Source: JAWLBM01 sp041687675 (lineage in GTDB: Bacteria > Pseudomonadota > Alphaproteobacteria > Rhizobiales > Pleomorphomonadaceae). Taken from it: a stretch of 14,117 nucleotides of DNA. This document shows positions 12,164 to 14,117 of the stretch, piece after piece. Location: assembly GCA_041687675.1 (NCBI GenBank), contig JAWLBM010000066.1:1-14117 (forward strand). Direction: 5' to 3'. The position numbers were made by a program, and so were the translations under genes. Numbering within the stretch: the stretch's first letter is position 1; each line of letters begins with the position of its first letter. The notes below the pieces were generated by a model, which was given only the letters and a program-made list of their open reading frames with translations, searched no databases and was not told where the DNA came from.

Positions 12164-12501
12164 CCACGCCCGACGACGCCGGCGGCGTGCCGCTGGAGCC
12201 CCACGACGGCGCGCCGCGCCGCCGGGACAGCGAGGAAGACCCCAACGTCAGCCACGCCGCCGGCGAGCTGGAGGCGGTGTTCGACGTTCCCGTCCGCGTG
12301 TCGGCCATCCTCGGCCGCTCGCGGATGGCCGTGCACGACCTCCTCAAGCTGCAGCCGGGCGCCGTTCTCGCGCTCGACCGCAAGGTCGGCGAGGCGATCG
12401 ACATCTACGTCAACGACCGGCTGGTCGCGCGCGGCGAGGTGGTCCTCGTCGAGGAGAAGCTCGGCGTGACCATGACCGAGATCATCAAGAACGAGCGCTG
12501 A
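12160..12501 (+). CDS. fliN: Flagellar motor switch protein FliN
   Basis: FliN forms the lower C ring, binding FliM and, through FliH, the export ATPase. The product is 113 residues. A variable acidic N-terminus (about 1-35) precedes the SpoA domain (about 38-110): VFDVPVRVSAILGRSRMAVH, DLLKLQPGAVLALDRKVGEA, IDIYVNDRLVARGEVVLVEE and KLGVTMTEII. The start ATG 12160 overlaps the fliH stop by four bases (ATGA), which indicates coupled translation; the frame is open further upstream, but that part lies inside fliH and is not conserved. flbD follows 14 bp later. Confidence 0.96.
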   Translation: MTTPDDAGGVPLEPHDGAPRRRDSEEDPNVSHAAGELEAVFDVPVRVSAILGRSRMAVHDLLKLQPGAVLALDRKVGEAIDIYVNDRLVARGEVVLVEEKLGVTMTEIIKNER

Positions 12502-12515
12502 AGGACCCTTTCGAG

Positions 12516-13892
<1,377 letters not shown>

Positions 13893-13914
13893 CGGTCGCG
13901 CCAGCGGAGGGGGG

Positions 13915-14056
13915 CCCTCATCCGCCCCTTCGGGGCACCTTCTCCCCGGCGGGGAGAAGGGAATACGCCCGGCCGGACGGGTTCGCCACCAGTGCCCCCG
14001 CGCTCCCCTTCTCCCCTCCCGGGGAGAAGGTGCCGGCGAATGCCGGCGGATGAGGG
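13915..14056. repeat. Long palindromic intergenic repeat, rhizobial type
   Basis: The outer arms CCCTCATCCGCC (13915-13926) and GGCGGATGAGGG (14045-14056) are exact reverse complements. Inside them lie three hairpins: GCCCC-TTC-GGGGC (13924-13936), CCTTCTCCCC-GGC-GGGGAGAAGG (13938-13960) and a second CCTTCTCCCC/GGGGAGAAGG pair at 14007-14030. TGCCGGCG is repeated at 14031-14038 and 14041-14048. Palindromes of the form CCCTCATCCG...CCTTCTCCCC are common dispersed repeats in Hyphomicrobiales genomes. It sits after flbD and could also end or stabilise the transcript. Confidence 0.85.
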
Positions 14057-14057
14057 G

Positions 14058-14078
14058 CGCGCGCCCGCAGGGCGCGCG
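14058..14078. repeat. Perfect 9-bp GC hairpin after the palindromic repeat
   Basis: CGCGCGCCC (14058-14066) and GGGCGCGCG (14070-14078) flank a GCA loop. No T-run follows. The remaining bases to the window end are G/C-rich, with no gene visible. Confidence 0.55.
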
Positions 14079-14117
14079 GCCGGAGGGGGGCGCGGCCGGC
14101 GGAGGGGTGGCCCCCCC

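Noticed and set aside
13915..14117. Terminal repeats as a CRISPR array or transposon end
   Set aside because: There are no regularly spaced identical repeats with unique spacers and no transposase; the pattern is a nested palindrome of dispersed intergenic type.

Overview
The window is high-GC DNA from an alphaproteobacterium, most likely in or near the Hyphomicrobiales (Rhizobiales). This rests on a Caulobacter-style flagellar cluster containing sciP, a FliH/FlbE gene and flbD, an exact CtrA box, a Caulobacter-type sigma-54 promoter, an elongator tRNA-Met of alphaproteobacterial type, and a rhizobial-style palindromic repeat. A BciA-type 8-vinyl reductase hints at a phototrophic lineage, but no other pigment gene is visible.

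Layout. (1) Positions 1-2240 are a scrapyard: the 3' part of an IS256-family transposase, the C-terminal end of a LivM-like permease directly abutting it, then an IS3-family element whose orfA looks frameshifted and whose orfB carries an in-frame 27-bp duplication, followed by unassigned flank. (2) Positions 2241-3540, minus strand: intact bciA, a gene-poor gap, and tRNA-Met(CAT) with encoded CCA and a well-formed sigma-70 promoter. (3) Positions 3693-4874, minus strand: mnmA. (4) Positions 4875-13892: the flagellar block on the plus strand, fliK-flgD, sciP, then fliF-fliG-fliH-fliN-flbD. (5) Positions 13893-14117: long palindromic repeats.

How the genes work together. fliF, fliG and fliN build the MS and C rings, FliH belongs to the export apparatus, and flgD and fliK encode the hook cap and hook-length ruler. 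flbD encodes the sigma-54 activator of late flagellar genes and sciP a small CtrA antagonist. The non-coding DNA fits this circuit: a perfect TTAA-N7-TTAAC box lies before fliF, a near match before sciP, a sigma-54 -24/-12 element before fliK, and GC-dyad/T-tract palindromes shared by the fliK and fliF upstream regions are candidate FlbD operators. The suggested loop is CtrA -> fliF operon (FlbD) -> sigma-54 -> fliK-flgD, with SciP and possibly FlbD feeding back.

I see no clearly undescribed system. The most rewarding parts are the compact regulatory architecture of the flagellar block and the mobile-element mosaic ending at the tRNA.
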